From Candidatus Zixiibacteriota bacterium (GTDB taxonomy: Bacteria > Zixibacteria > MSB-5A5 > GN15 > JACZUZ01), in NCBI GenBank assembly GCA_024280835.1, contig JAJRPJ010000003.1:1-64000 (forward strand): a stretch of DNA of 64,000 nt, in the 5' to 3' direction. The number at the start of each line of letters is the position of its first letter. Position 1 is the first letter of the stretch. Position numbers and translations under genes: made by a program. Below, one piece after another: positions 46,466 to 53,457 of the stretch. The notes beneath the pieces are model-generated. The model worked only from the letters and a program-made list of their open reading frames with translations, was not told the origin of the DNA and did not search any database.

Positions 46466-47677
46466 ATGTTACGCTATCTACGTAGAATAAATAATGGTGG
46501 TTTCGTTCGCTTAATGCTCATCAGTGGAGCCTTGGGTGGTTTTGTGTTGGTGCATGGCTGTACACAGCCCAACAATTCTCAGAGCGACGATAGATCAGAG
46601 CTAGGTCGATTCATGGAACTGAGTCAGGACATTGACGAGCTCTTTGAACAAGAGATATATGCTAGTGATACATTCGTGCTTGATAGTGGTGATTTGGCGT
46701 TTCGAGTCGCAAGAATTGATAGTCGAGAAGTAAGTAGCTACAGGATTTTTCCTCGCAATGGCGTCATAACAACTTCTTTTGGGCAAGCTCCTGTTGCTAC
46801 GGTCGGAAGGGATGACGATTTTTTTGGTAGCTTTACCCAACGGAATGGACCAACTGGTCGTCAAATTGACACAATATATGACGCACGACTTTCTCGTGAA
46901 GTATTGTTCTTGAAACTCGGGAGTGACGCGGACCCGTTCTTGGGATGGGAACTCATCGGTATTGATCTCGGCAAGCCTCTTGGGAGTATATCGGAGTTCG
47001 TGACGATTAGAAAAATCCCAGCTCGTCTCGGGTTCCCAACTGTCCTGAGCAATCAGAGTCAAGAAACTGGTCTGCCAATTGATTTCCGCAATTTCACATT
47101 CATTTTTGACATCAAATCTGTCGATGCAGGTGATTCTATAGACATACAGACCAAGAGAGGTCCAATGACGATCTTTGCGAACACTAATGTTGGCTTTCGA
47201 CAATTGTCGGGTAAACGTACTTCCTCGGGTTCAACCAACAATTTCGCTTATGGATTTCGGACACCTCCAGCAGACCCTCAGAATAAATTCTATCATCTCA
47301 TCACTTTCCAGATCGGTCCTGAGGAAGCGATCGATTCAACGGACTACAATGTATTTGTGGCTTTCATAAAAAAAACTCCAATAATCCCACCAGACACAAC
47401 GATTGTCTTTGTCTTAGTTCCTGACACGCTTTTCGATACAACCTTTATCCTCTACGATACCTGCGCGGACTCTCTAATCCTAGATACCTTTTATCTGGAT
47501 GTCTGTATCGAGAAAGAACTTTTTTCAGTTGATACATTGTTAACAGGCTCGACAGTGGTCCCAGACACAACAATAGTCGACACGCTTTTTGAGACGATAT
47601 ACGATTCGGTCCTCCTGCCTCCAGATACTCTATTGGTCCTTGAAGATCTCTGGGTTTTTCCGTACTCCGTTCGCTAG
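46466..47677 (+). CDS. predicted lipoprotein, unknown
   Basis: 403 residues. The N-terminal 32 residues end in FVLVHGC, an acceptable lipobox, so the protein is probably lipid-anchored. The mature part is all-beta in appearance, acidic, and rich in Asp, Thr and Phe. The last 80 residues are a near-repetitive Val/Pro/Asp/Thr series (PPDTTIVFVLVPDTLFDTTF, VPDTTIVDTLFETIYDSV) that looks like an extended surface stalk. No family recognised. It follows uvrB, but a functional link is unlikely. Confidence 0.7.
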   Translation: MLRYLRRINNGGFVRLMLISGALGGFVLVHGCTQPNNSQSDDRSELGRFMELSQDIDELFEQEIYASDTFVLDSGDLAFRVARIDSREVSSYRIFPRNGVITTSFGQAPVATVGRDDDFFGSFTQRNGPTGRQIDTIYDARLSREVLFLKLGSDADPFLGWELIGIDLGKPLGSISEFVTIRKIPARLGFPTVLSNQSQETGLPIDFRNFTFIFDIKSVDAGDSIDIQTKRGPMTIFANTNVGFRQLSGKRTSSGSTNNFAYGFRTPPADPQNKFYHLITFQIGPEEAIDSTDYNVFVAFIKKTPIIPPDTTIVFVLVPDTLFDTTFILYDTCADSLILDTFYLDVCIEKELFSVDTLLTGSTVVPDTTIVDTLFETIYDSVLLPPDTLLVLEDLWVFPYSVR

Positions 47678-47849
47678 GGCCACTTTACCACAACAAAATC
47701 CACCACCTAAGTCATTCTCTACAAGTAGATGGGTTGAAAGTTGGTTGTTCTACTTTGGCAGTGTATACTGTGTGGTAGAGAACCAACATTTCGATATGGT
47801 TGCATAATAGTTTTGAATAAAAATCTCTTATCCCAACAAGGAGGAAAGA

Positions 47850-48698
47850 ATGAGAGTAGAAGTAGAAAAGAAGACAGGTAATATGTCAAAGAAGAAGGCC
47901 CCAGGTTTAGCGTTATTGGTTGTCTTGATGGCTATGGCGTTTGGTTCAACTGGTTGTGGCACAAGAATTGCCGCTGGTGAAAAAGGTGTGCTGGATAAAC
48001 CATTTGGTGGTGGTATCCAGATGGGTACCATTTATCCTCAAGGATTTACATGGCACTTCCCTTGGAATAACTTCCGCCTCTACAATGTTCAGTTGCAGGA
48101 GCGCAAAGAAACGCTGGACGTGCTTTCGTCCGATGGCGCAACAATTCGTTTGGATGTGTCCATGCTTTTTCGCGTAGACGCTACTAAGATTGATAGTTTG
48201 CATGTTGGGATTGGGCGTGATTTCTATAATCAGGTTGTTGCGCCGAATCTGCGAGGTGTGGCACGTTCTATTGTTGGGCAGTATAAGCCCGAGGAGATTT
48301 ATTCGTCGAAACGAGATTTGATTGCTGGTGAAGTGGTTGAGCGTTTGAGTGTGGCCCTAGTGGATAAGTTTATTCTCGTTGAGAATGTAATTTTCCGTGA
48401 TGTGGTTTTGCCGAAGAGAATCACCGATGCTATCAATGCCAAACTTGAGGCCTCGCAGGAAGCTGAGAAGATGGAGTTTGTGCTTCAAAAAGAAGCGCTT
48501 GAGGCCGACAGAAAACGCATTGAGGCCAAGGGTATTGCCGATTTCCAAAAGATTGTTTCGTCGGGTTTGACGCCGCAATTCCTACGTTGGAAAGGCATTG
48601 AAGCCACAGAGAATCTTGCAAAGTCACCGAATGCCAAGACTGTAATTATTGGCTCTGGCAAAGATGGTTTGCCTTTGATTTTGGGTAGTGACAGATAG
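47850..48698 (+). CDS. prohibitin/SPFH-domain lipoprotein
   Basis: 282 residues with a perfect AAGGAGG 5 bases before the ATG. A hydrophobic N-terminus (about 22-42) ends in GSTGC, a likely lipidation Cys. The SPFH/prohibitin domain (about 45-220) shows EKGVLDKPFGGGI, NVQLQERKETLDVLSSDG and LRGVARSIVGQYKPEEIYSS. A charged helix rich in Glu, Ala and Lys follows (about 205-245). Prohibitin-like proteins form large membrane-bound rings that organise membrane domains or protect proteases. The gene is flanked by its own terminator and is probably monocistronic. Confidence 0.88.
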   Translation: MRVEVEKKTGNMSKKKAPGLALLVVLMAMAFGSTGCGTRIAAGEKGVLDKPFGGGIQMGTIYPQGFTWHFPWNNFRLYNVQLQERKETLDVLSSDGATIRLDVSMLFRVDATKIDSLHVGIGRDFYNQVVAPNLRGVARSIVGQYKPEEIYSSKRDLIAGEVVERLSVALVDKFILVENVIFRDVVLPKRITDAINAKLEASQEAEKMEFVLQKEALEADRKRIEAKGIADFQKIVSSGLTPQFLRWKGIEATENLAKSPNAKTVIIGSGKDGLPLILGSDR

Positions 48699-48742
48699 AT
48701 TTGTTTAGTAAACAAACTGTTCCCAGAACAGGAAGTACTGAA

Positions 48743-48774
48743 GAGGCACAGCATTCGCTGTGTCTCTTTTTTTT
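48743..48774 (+). terminator. Rho-independent terminator after the prohibitin gene
   Basis: GAGGCACAGC pairs with GCTGTGTCTC around ATTC (one G-U), followed by eight T. The stem shares GGCACAGC/GCTGTG with the palindromes at 53161 and 53286. Confidence 0.92.
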
Positions 48775-49191
48775 GTGCCTGAGAGTTCGTGTTGGAAAAT
48801 ATGCGAAAATGGGTTCGTTTTGCATATAAGGGTGTTGGTGGAGGGATGTTGTAGTGATTCTGTAGGTTGGTAGGTGTGTCATCACTTATGTGGGTGGTTG
48901 GGGAAACTGGTGTTTGATTGCGGTAAATTTGTAGCTAATCTTGCCGTGAGCGGTTGGGCGCCCATGCTAATGTAGATTGAAACCGCGACCAAGGTCACGG
49001 CCACCCAGCCTAGCTAAGCTCGAAGCATTGACTCTTGTGGATTGACAGGCTGGTGGATTGGCATCTATACTTAACACTGGCAGAGAATCTCGGCTTGGAC
49101 GCAAGGGGGCTGCCAGAGATATGACGTTATAAATGGAAAGAACTTCCTACGTAGTGAAGTTTATGAGAAATGTGGAGCAAAGGAGCACAGA
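48775..49191. other. intergenic region with dispersed repeat
   Basis: About 400 bases with no gene. Near its start lies the second copy of the 24-bp repeat, inside an imperfect hairpin (ATATGC/GCATAT). The rest shows no promoter of good quality. Confidence 0.45.
48805..48828 (-). repeat. 24-bp dispersed repeat, copy 2
   Basis: Exact reverse complement of 668-691. Here it sits within an imperfect inverted repeat, ATATGC at the left and GCATAT at the right, giving hairpin potential. Confidence 0.7.
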
Positions 49192-49770
49192 GTGAACCAG
49201 ATAATAGACGGAGTTGATTATGGGCCATTGGCGCAATTATTGGGTAAATGGATTGGCGAAAAAGGAATGGACATTGCTCCAGATGCAAACGCCGATCCCG
49301 ACAATAGCGCCTACAGTGACGAACTGACATTTACGGTTTCCGGCCCAGCTGAGAATGCCGAAGAGCAACAGCTCGTATCAGTGAAGTATCATCATGTAGT
49401 ACGTAAGCGCGAAAATGGCCTTATTTTCCATGACCAAATTGGGCATTGGATTTATGAGCCCAGCACAAAACTTGTAATGCACTCATTGTCGATACCTCGC
49501 GCGGTGTGCTTGCTAGCAGGGGGAACTGTCAAGATAGACGGTGATGAGACTATTTTCGATGTTGAGTCCAAAGCTGGAAGCGAAACATTTGGCATTCAAC
49601 AGTCACCTTTCATGGCCGACAAAGCTACAACCAAATCCTTCCACATGCTCATGAGTGTAGAAGGCAATTGCTTGGAATATGAAGAGACCACAATGCTCCA
49701 CATCTACGGCAAAGATTTTGAACACGTGGATAGTAGCAGATTATTGAAAGTCACATACGATATAGACTGA
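49192..49770 (+). CDS. nitrobindin-like haem-binding beta-barrel protein
   Basis: 192 residues from GTG at 49192, which has AAGGAG 6 bases upstream. The GxWxGxG-type motif of the FABP/nitrobindin-like family appears as LLGKWIGEKG near residue 17. The rest follows as antiparallel strands (LVSVKYHHVVRKRENGLIFH, QIGHWIYEPSTKLVMHSL, IPRAVCLLAGG). The family binds haem or small hydrophobic ligands; the terminal haem-ligand His could not be assigned. Cytoplasmic, no signal peptide. It stands alone just before the REP/RAYT region. Confidence 0.72.
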   Translation: MNQIIDGVDYGPLAQLLGKWIGEKGMDIAPDANADPDNSAYSDELTFTVSGPAENAEEQQLVSVKYHHVVRKRENGLIFHDQIGHWIYEPSTKLVMHSLSIPRAVCLLAGGTVKIDGDETIFDVESKAGSETFGIQQSPFMADKATTKSFHMLMSVEGNCLEYEETTMLHIYGKDFEHVDSSRLLKVTYDID

Positions 49771-49905
49771 TTGACAAGTTTTCAGTATCACTCAACGACT
49801 CTTGTCTGCGATAGCAGGCCGAGGTAGCGCACACCTCCAATGGCCGAAATTGAGGTTTGGTTGTGGTGAAATTGATGAGCAACAGCGCTGTATAATCGAA
49901 ATTTT

Positions 49906-49929
49906 CCCACAGCAAGCTGTGGGCGACCC
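49906..49929 (+). repeat. 24-bp REP palindrome, copy 1
   Basis: The palindromic head CCCACAGCAAGCTGTGGG is followed by CGACCC. It is identical to 51250-51273 and to the reverse complement of 50680-50703. It lies just downstream of the minus-strand 224-residue ORF. Confidence 0.85.
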
Positions 49930-49936
49930 GAGTTAA

Positions 49937-49960
49937 GTGTCAGGTCAAGGAATCTGACAC
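49937..49960. repeat. GTGTCAG/CTGACAC inverted repeat
   Basis: GTGTCAG (49937-49943) and CTGACAC (49954-49960) form a 7-bp stem beside REP copy 1. The arm resembles the GTGTCGGGTC palindrome at 53008, linking the two repeat clusters. Confidence 0.5.
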
Positions 49961-49970
49961 AATAGATAAT

Positions 49971-50645
49971 TCATCTAACTCTTTTCTTCAATATAGGACG
50001 CGCCAGTTCTAGCGTTCTCTTTACCGTTGCAATGTCGATTTTCCCGTCTTGATACTTATCCCATATCTCCTTAGTCTCTGGAATCATGCGCTCTATATTC
50101 AATATGCCAGTGTACCCTGCGGTCTTCTTGCTCCAGATGTAATTGGTCGCGGTTTCAACAGTTTCAATTCCCTTTTCGAGCCAATTTGAAGATTCAACTG
50201 TATCAGTAGTGCTACCGCTCCAATGCATGTAGTTTGACACTTTACCCCAATGCTTCATTAGCAGTTTACGGTCAAAATCAACTATATTGGGTGCAATAGG
50301 TTCGACTGAGCAAAGTGCTTGTGTGAACTCGACGAGCTTCTCATAGCTAGGACTTAGTTTATTAAGTATCTTGTGTAATTTTGCGCCATTCCCCTTGCAT
50401 TTCTCATACATATCTTGATCTTGGTTAGTACCTACACTTACGACTATTGCTTCGAAAAACCAAGTTTCAATTGCCTGTCTTGTATCATAGGCAGAATACT
50501 GCAGCGCGCATACATTGTTCCGCTTTTTTGCGATATCTAGCCAAGATAACGCCCGAAAAGTATAGCCCACAGAGTCGAATGAAATCATTTGTGAGATGAT
50601 GTCATCTGCGCTTCTATTTGTGTAATTGGGAATTGACATCATCAT
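49971..50645 (-). CDS. hypothetical protein between REP palindromes
   Basis: About 222 residues. GGAG is best spaced to the third of three consecutive ATGs (50639), giving a protein that starts MSIPNYTNRSADDI. Soluble, mostly helical, no recognised domain; aromatic-rich patches (WFFEAIVVSV, HWGKVSNYMHWSG) suggest a folded protein. Both ends lie against copies of the same 24-bp palindrome, so it may be cargo carried with the neighbouring RAYT or an unrelated gene caught between repeats. No nuclease or toxin motif is visible. Confidence 0.6.
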   Translation of the reverse strand: MMMSIPNYTNRSADDIISQMISFDSVGYTFRALSWLDIAKKRNNVCALQYSAYDTRQAIETWFFEAIVVSVGTNQDQDMYEKCKGNGAKLHKILNKLSPSYEKLVEFTQALCSVEPIAPNIVDFDRKLLMKHWGKVSNYMHWSGSTTDTVESSNWLEKGIETVETATNYIWSKKTAGYTGILNIERMIPETKEIWDKYQDGKIDIATVKRTLELARPILKKRVR

Positions 50646-50679
50646 ACTCCAATCTTATTGTTTCATGTTGTCTCAATCT

Positions 50680-50703
50680 GGGTCGCCCACAGCTTGCTGT
50701 GGG
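50680..50703 (-). repeat. 24-bp REP palindrome, copy 2 (inverted)
   Basis: Exact reverse complement of copies 1 and 3. It lies between the 224-residue ORF and the RAYT gene, so RAYT is bracketed by inverted copies 2 and 3. Confidence 0.85.
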
Positions 50704-50727
50704 GTTGTTGCGATTGTTGTTTACTGC

Positions 50728-51225
50728 TTAGAATTCTTCTCCATCCATTATCAACGGAACTGGTTGTTTTCCTTGATACCAGTTGTAGCTTGACCAATTC
50801 CAGTCGCCTTGGTCTTTTACTAATCCACTCCTGACGGGATTGGTGTGACAGTAATTGATTTTTTCTATTACTGCCGCTTTAGATCGGCAATTGTGGTCAT
50901 AGCAGCGACTTTGCCAGAATACTCTTTTGCCAGAGTTTGAAGCTACTTTTGATTCTGCAAACCATTGTCTGGCTGTTCGTGATTTGATTTCGCCTATGAC
51001 CATGCCGAGCTTCATCACCTCAGTAGGATGAAGCACGAGGTGAACGTGATTGGGCATTATTACGTAGGCTAGGATTTTGAATTTATGTTTTGTTCGCGCT
51101 CGGTTTAGATGTTCTACTACGATTTCTCTTGCGCGGTTGTTGTTCAGTGAGGGTAAGTTTCGGTAGCAATTGAAGGTTACTAATCTGGCGGTTCCTTCGT
51201 TGTCGTAATGGCGTAGATTTGGCAT
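50728..51225 (-). CDS. REP-associated tyrosine transposase (RAYT, Y1/IS200-like)
   Basis: 165 residues. HUH-type single-strand transposase/nuclease: the metal-binding HxH appears as NHVHLVLHP near residue 58, and the candidate catalytic Tyr lies in RCYDHNCRS near 112. The N-terminal RLVTFNCYRNLP and the C-terminal INYCHTNPVRSGLVKDQGDW, then WSSYNWY, are typical of RAYTs. Such enzymes act on nearby REP palindromes and are thought to spread them. Exact 24-bp palindromes lie on both sides, inverted, within 30 bases of the gene. No length defect is seen. Confidence 0.92.
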   Translation of the reverse strand: MPNLRHYDNEGTARLVTFNCYRNLPSLNNNRAREIVVEHLNRARTKHKFKILAYVIMPNHVHLVLHPTEVMKLGMVIGEIKSRTARQWFAESKVASNSGKRVFWQSRCYDHNCRSKAAVIEKINYCHTNPVRSGLVKDQGDWNWSSYNWYQGKQPVPLIMDGEEF

Positions 51226-51249
51226 AGAGTAGTATATGTGGGAAGGGAA

Positions 51250-51273
51250 CCCACAGCAAGCTGTGGGCGACCC
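51250..51273 (+). repeat. 24-bp REP palindrome, copy 3
   Basis: Identical to copy 1. It lies 24 bases upstream of the RAYT start codon and 3 bases before the end of the next minus-strand gene. Confidence 0.85.
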
Positions 51274-51276
51274 AGC

Positions 51277-51633
51277 TTATCCACCAAAGAGCTTTCTCCG
51301 AAATAGAAAGAATAGGGCGCCAAGAATACATAGTCCGGCCCAAAGATAATCAAGCGACATTTTTTCTTTGAGATAGAAAATAGAAAAAGGAACAAAAACA
51401 AGCAGGGTGATTACTTCTTGAAGAAGTTTGAGCTGTCCGACAGACATGACTTGATGCCCAATTCTGTTCGCTGGCACTTGGAACAAGTATTCAAATAAAG
51501 CGATTCCCCAACTTATCAATGCAGCGATAACCCACGGTTTGTTTGAAAGTTTGTTCAGATGGCCGTACCATGCGAAAGTCATAAAAACATTGCTACATAA
51601 GAGCAACAATACGGTGATCCCAATTCGATTCAT
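51277..51633 (-). CDS. DMT-family (DUF486) small membrane protein
   Basis: 118 residues with four TM helices. Family features are NVFMTFAWYGHL in the first helix, SWGIALFEYLFQVPANRIGH, and QLKLLQEVITLLVFVPFSIF in the third; these match the DUF486/DMT_6 proteins, short relatives of drug/metabolite transporters. It probably dimerises; the substrate is unknown. The REP palindrome lies directly after its stop codon. Confidence 0.9.
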   Translation of the reverse strand: MNRIGITVLLLLCSNVFMTFAWYGHLNKLSNKPWVIAALISWGIALFEYLFQVPANRIGHQVMSVGQLKLLQEVITLLVFVPFSIFYLKEKMSLDYLWAGLCILGALFFLFRRKLFGG

Positions 51634-51756
51634 GACTCTTTCTCAGCAGTCTACAAGATTTCCGGTGAAACTGTCCATTGTTACGATGATCCAGACATTC
51701 ATCCTATTTATAACACCCAGCCTTTTGTAAGGTTCGAATGCCAATTGGTAAATATG

Positions 51757-52905
51757 TTACTCTCGTGGGTTTAGGGCTTCTCGGGCTATTACTAAGCGTT
51801 GGACTTCGGAGGTGCCTTCGAAGATTTCGGTTACTCTTGCGTCTCTGTAGAGGCGTTCTACGTGGTAGTCGCGGGCGTAGCCGTAGCCGCCTAGTAATTG
51901 GACGGCCATGTGGGTGATGGCGGTGGCGGCTTCGCTGGCGAAGAGTTTGGCCATCGAGGCCTCGTGGACGACACGGTGGCCTTGGTCTTTCTTCCAAGCG
52001 GCGTAGTGAATCATTAGTCGTGAGGCGTGCAGTTTGGTTTGCATGTCGGCGAGTTTGGCTTGGGTCAGTTGAAAGGCCGCGAGGGGTTTGCCGAATTGTT
52101 TGCGCTCTTGGACATATTGCAGAGAAATGTCATAGGCCGCTCTGGCGATTCCCAGCGCTTGGGCGCCGACTGAGACGCGGCCTGAGTTGAGAGTTTCCAT
52201 GGCGATGTTAACACCGCGATTGACTTCGCCGATGACGTTTTCTTTGGGGACCTTGACATTATTGAATGAGATTTCATTGGTGGGTGAGGCTTTGAAACCC
52301 ATTTTCTTTTCACTGGGGGCGACTGAGTAGCCGTCACAAGGTGTTTCGACGATCATGGCGGTTATGCCGCGCGCGCCCGCATCTTTGTCGGTGCGGACGA
52401 AAAGCAAAACCCAATCGGCGATTGAGCCATCGGTGACCCATAGTTTTGTGCCATTGATGAGGTAGTGATCGCCTTTGTCCTCGGCGAAGCAGACGAGCGA
52501 GGCGGCGTCGGTGCCACTGCCAGCTTCGGAGAGTGAGTAGGCGCCTAGTTTTTCGCCTGAGCAGATTTGGGGGAGGTATTTTTTCTTTTGCTCTTCGGTC
52601 CCGAATTTTAGTAGAGGGTAGGCGAAGAGGGAATTGTGCAAGCCGACAACTGAGGCGTGCGAACTGCAACCCGCGGAGATTTCTTCCATCGCGAGGACAT
52701 AGGACAGGTGGTCCATGCCTGAGCCGCCGTATTCTTCGGGGACAAAGACACCGAGCAGGCCTAGTTCGCCCATCTCGCGGATGAGGGTCATGTCGAGTTT
52801 TCCGGTATGGTCGAATTCTTCAGCGCGGGGGACGAGGCGTTTTTGTGAGAATTCGCGAGCGACTTCCTGAATCATCAGGTGTTCTTCGGTTAGTGAGAAG
52901 TCCAT
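51757..52905 (-). CDS. acyl-CoA dehydrogenase
   Basis: 382 residues, usual length. FAD enzyme that makes the 2,3-double bond in acyl-CoA during beta-oxidation or related pathways, passing electrons to electron-transfer flavoprotein. Signatures are AYSLSEAGSGTDAASLV near residue 130, QLLGGYGYARDYHVERLYRD near 339, and the catalytic-Glu loop EIFEGTSEVQRLVIA near 365. The position of that Glu matches short/medium-chain members. No ETF or thiolase gene is adjacent, so the pathway cannot be placed. Confidence 0.95.
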   Translation of the reverse strand: MDFSLTEEHLMIQEVAREFSQKRLVPRAEEFDHTGKLDMTLIREMGELGLLGVFVPEEYGGSGMDHLSYVLAMEEISAGCSSHASVVGLHNSLFAYPLLKFGTEEQKKKYLPQICSGEKLGAYSLSEAGSGTDAASLVCFAEDKGDHYLINGTKLWVTDGSIADWVLLFVRTDKDAGARGITAMIVETPCDGYSVAPSEKKMGFKASPTNEISFNNVKVPKENVIGEVNRGVNIAMETLNSGRVSVGAQALGIARAAYDISLQYVQERKQFGKPLAAFQLTQAKLADMQTKLHASRLMIHYAAWKKDQGHRVVHEASMAKLFASEAATAITHMAVQLLGGYGYARDYHVERLYRDARVTEIFEGTSEVQRLVIAREALNPRE

Positions 52906-53007
52906 GGATATTTTTTGTCCTATTTCTTATGTCGGTTACGACGGTGTTTATGTCTTTTTCATATGTTTGAACATTGCTGATGGTTGGGGGGATGTCAAAC
53001 TTGTAGG

Positions 53008-53052
53008 GTGTCGGGTCACAATTTTCGCTTGGCGAAAATCAAGACCCGACAC
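53008..53052. repeat. two-level palindrome GTGTCGGGTC/GACCCGACAC
   Basis: Outer 10-bp arms (53008-53017 and 53043-53052) enclose a second perfect hairpin ATTTTCGC/GCGAAAAT (53021-53028 and 53032-53039). Part of the right side (AATCAAGACC-GACACAAC) is repeated at 53067-53084 with one change, a direct repeat 30 bases on. Confidence 0.7.
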
Positions 53053-53160
53053 AACGCAGGAAGGAAATCAAGACCTGACACAACCTTTGGATAGTTCGAG
53101 TCTGATTCGAGATGCAACGGCTGATATGTTGTGGCGTTGGATATGTCGTGATTTGGTAGG

Positions 53161-53184
53161 GGCACAGCGTGCTGTGCCTTTTTT
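53161..53184 (+). terminator. REP-like palindrome with T-run
   Basis: GGCACAGC-GT-GCTGTGCC followed by six T. It is a repeat of the GGCACAGC family that also has terminator form; no plus-strand gene precedes it closely. Confidence 0.55.
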
Positions 53185-53212
53185 GATTCATGGCAAATAT
53201 TTCAATTCGTAG

Positions 53213-53235
53213 GGGCGTCGTTTCGGCGCCTTTTT
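53213..53235 (+). terminator. small terminator-like hairpin
   Basis: GGGCGTCG-TTT-CGGCGCC with G-U pairs, then TTTTT. No gene assigned to it. Confidence 0.35.
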
Positions 53236-53285
53236 GTTTTGGTGGCGGGGTTGTTTTGATGGGAATTCTTGGTTTGATGGGGAGA

Positions 53286-53305
53286 GGGCACAGCGCGCTG
53301 TGCCC
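53286..53305. repeat. 20-bp perfect palindrome of the GGCACAGC family
   Basis: GGGCACAGCGCGCTGTGCCC is fully self-complementary. It shares the GGCACAGC/GCTGTGCC arms with 53161-53178 and the stem at 48743. Confidence 0.75.
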
Positions 53306-53353
53306 CTACGGTTGGTTGGCGGGTGCAACGGTTGGTGGTGCGCGCGTAGAATA

Positions 53354-53393
53354 GAAAAAGCCCACGAGCTTGGTTGGCTCGTGGGCTTTTTCT
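53354..53393 (-). terminator. strong terminator, symmetric
   Basis: AAAAAGCCCACGAGC (53355-53369) and GCTCGTGGGCTTTTT (53377-53391) form a perfect 15-bp stem with a 7-base loop. It lies 66 bases downstream of the minus-strand LVIVD protein gene and would stop transcription from either side. Confidence 0.92.
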
Positions 53394-53457
53394 TGTGATG
53401 TAGGCTTTAGGTGCAGGCCTTAGGTGAAGACAGGCGACGCCTGTTTTCTTTGGGGAG

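Larger units (their letters stand above)
52906..53457. other. palindrome-rich intergenic region
   Basis: About 550 bases without a gene but with at least five separate inverted repeats (53008-53052, 53161-53178, 53213-53235, 53286-53305, 53355-53391). The frame at 52904-53212 crosses several of them and is not a credible gene. Confidence 0.7.

Noticed and set aside
51757-52905. Acyl-CoA dehydrogenase as recently transferred because it looks GC-rich
   Set aside because: A sample line is about 57% GC, but lines inside ordinary genes (for example near 22021) are just as high, so the impression is not reliable without a full calculation.
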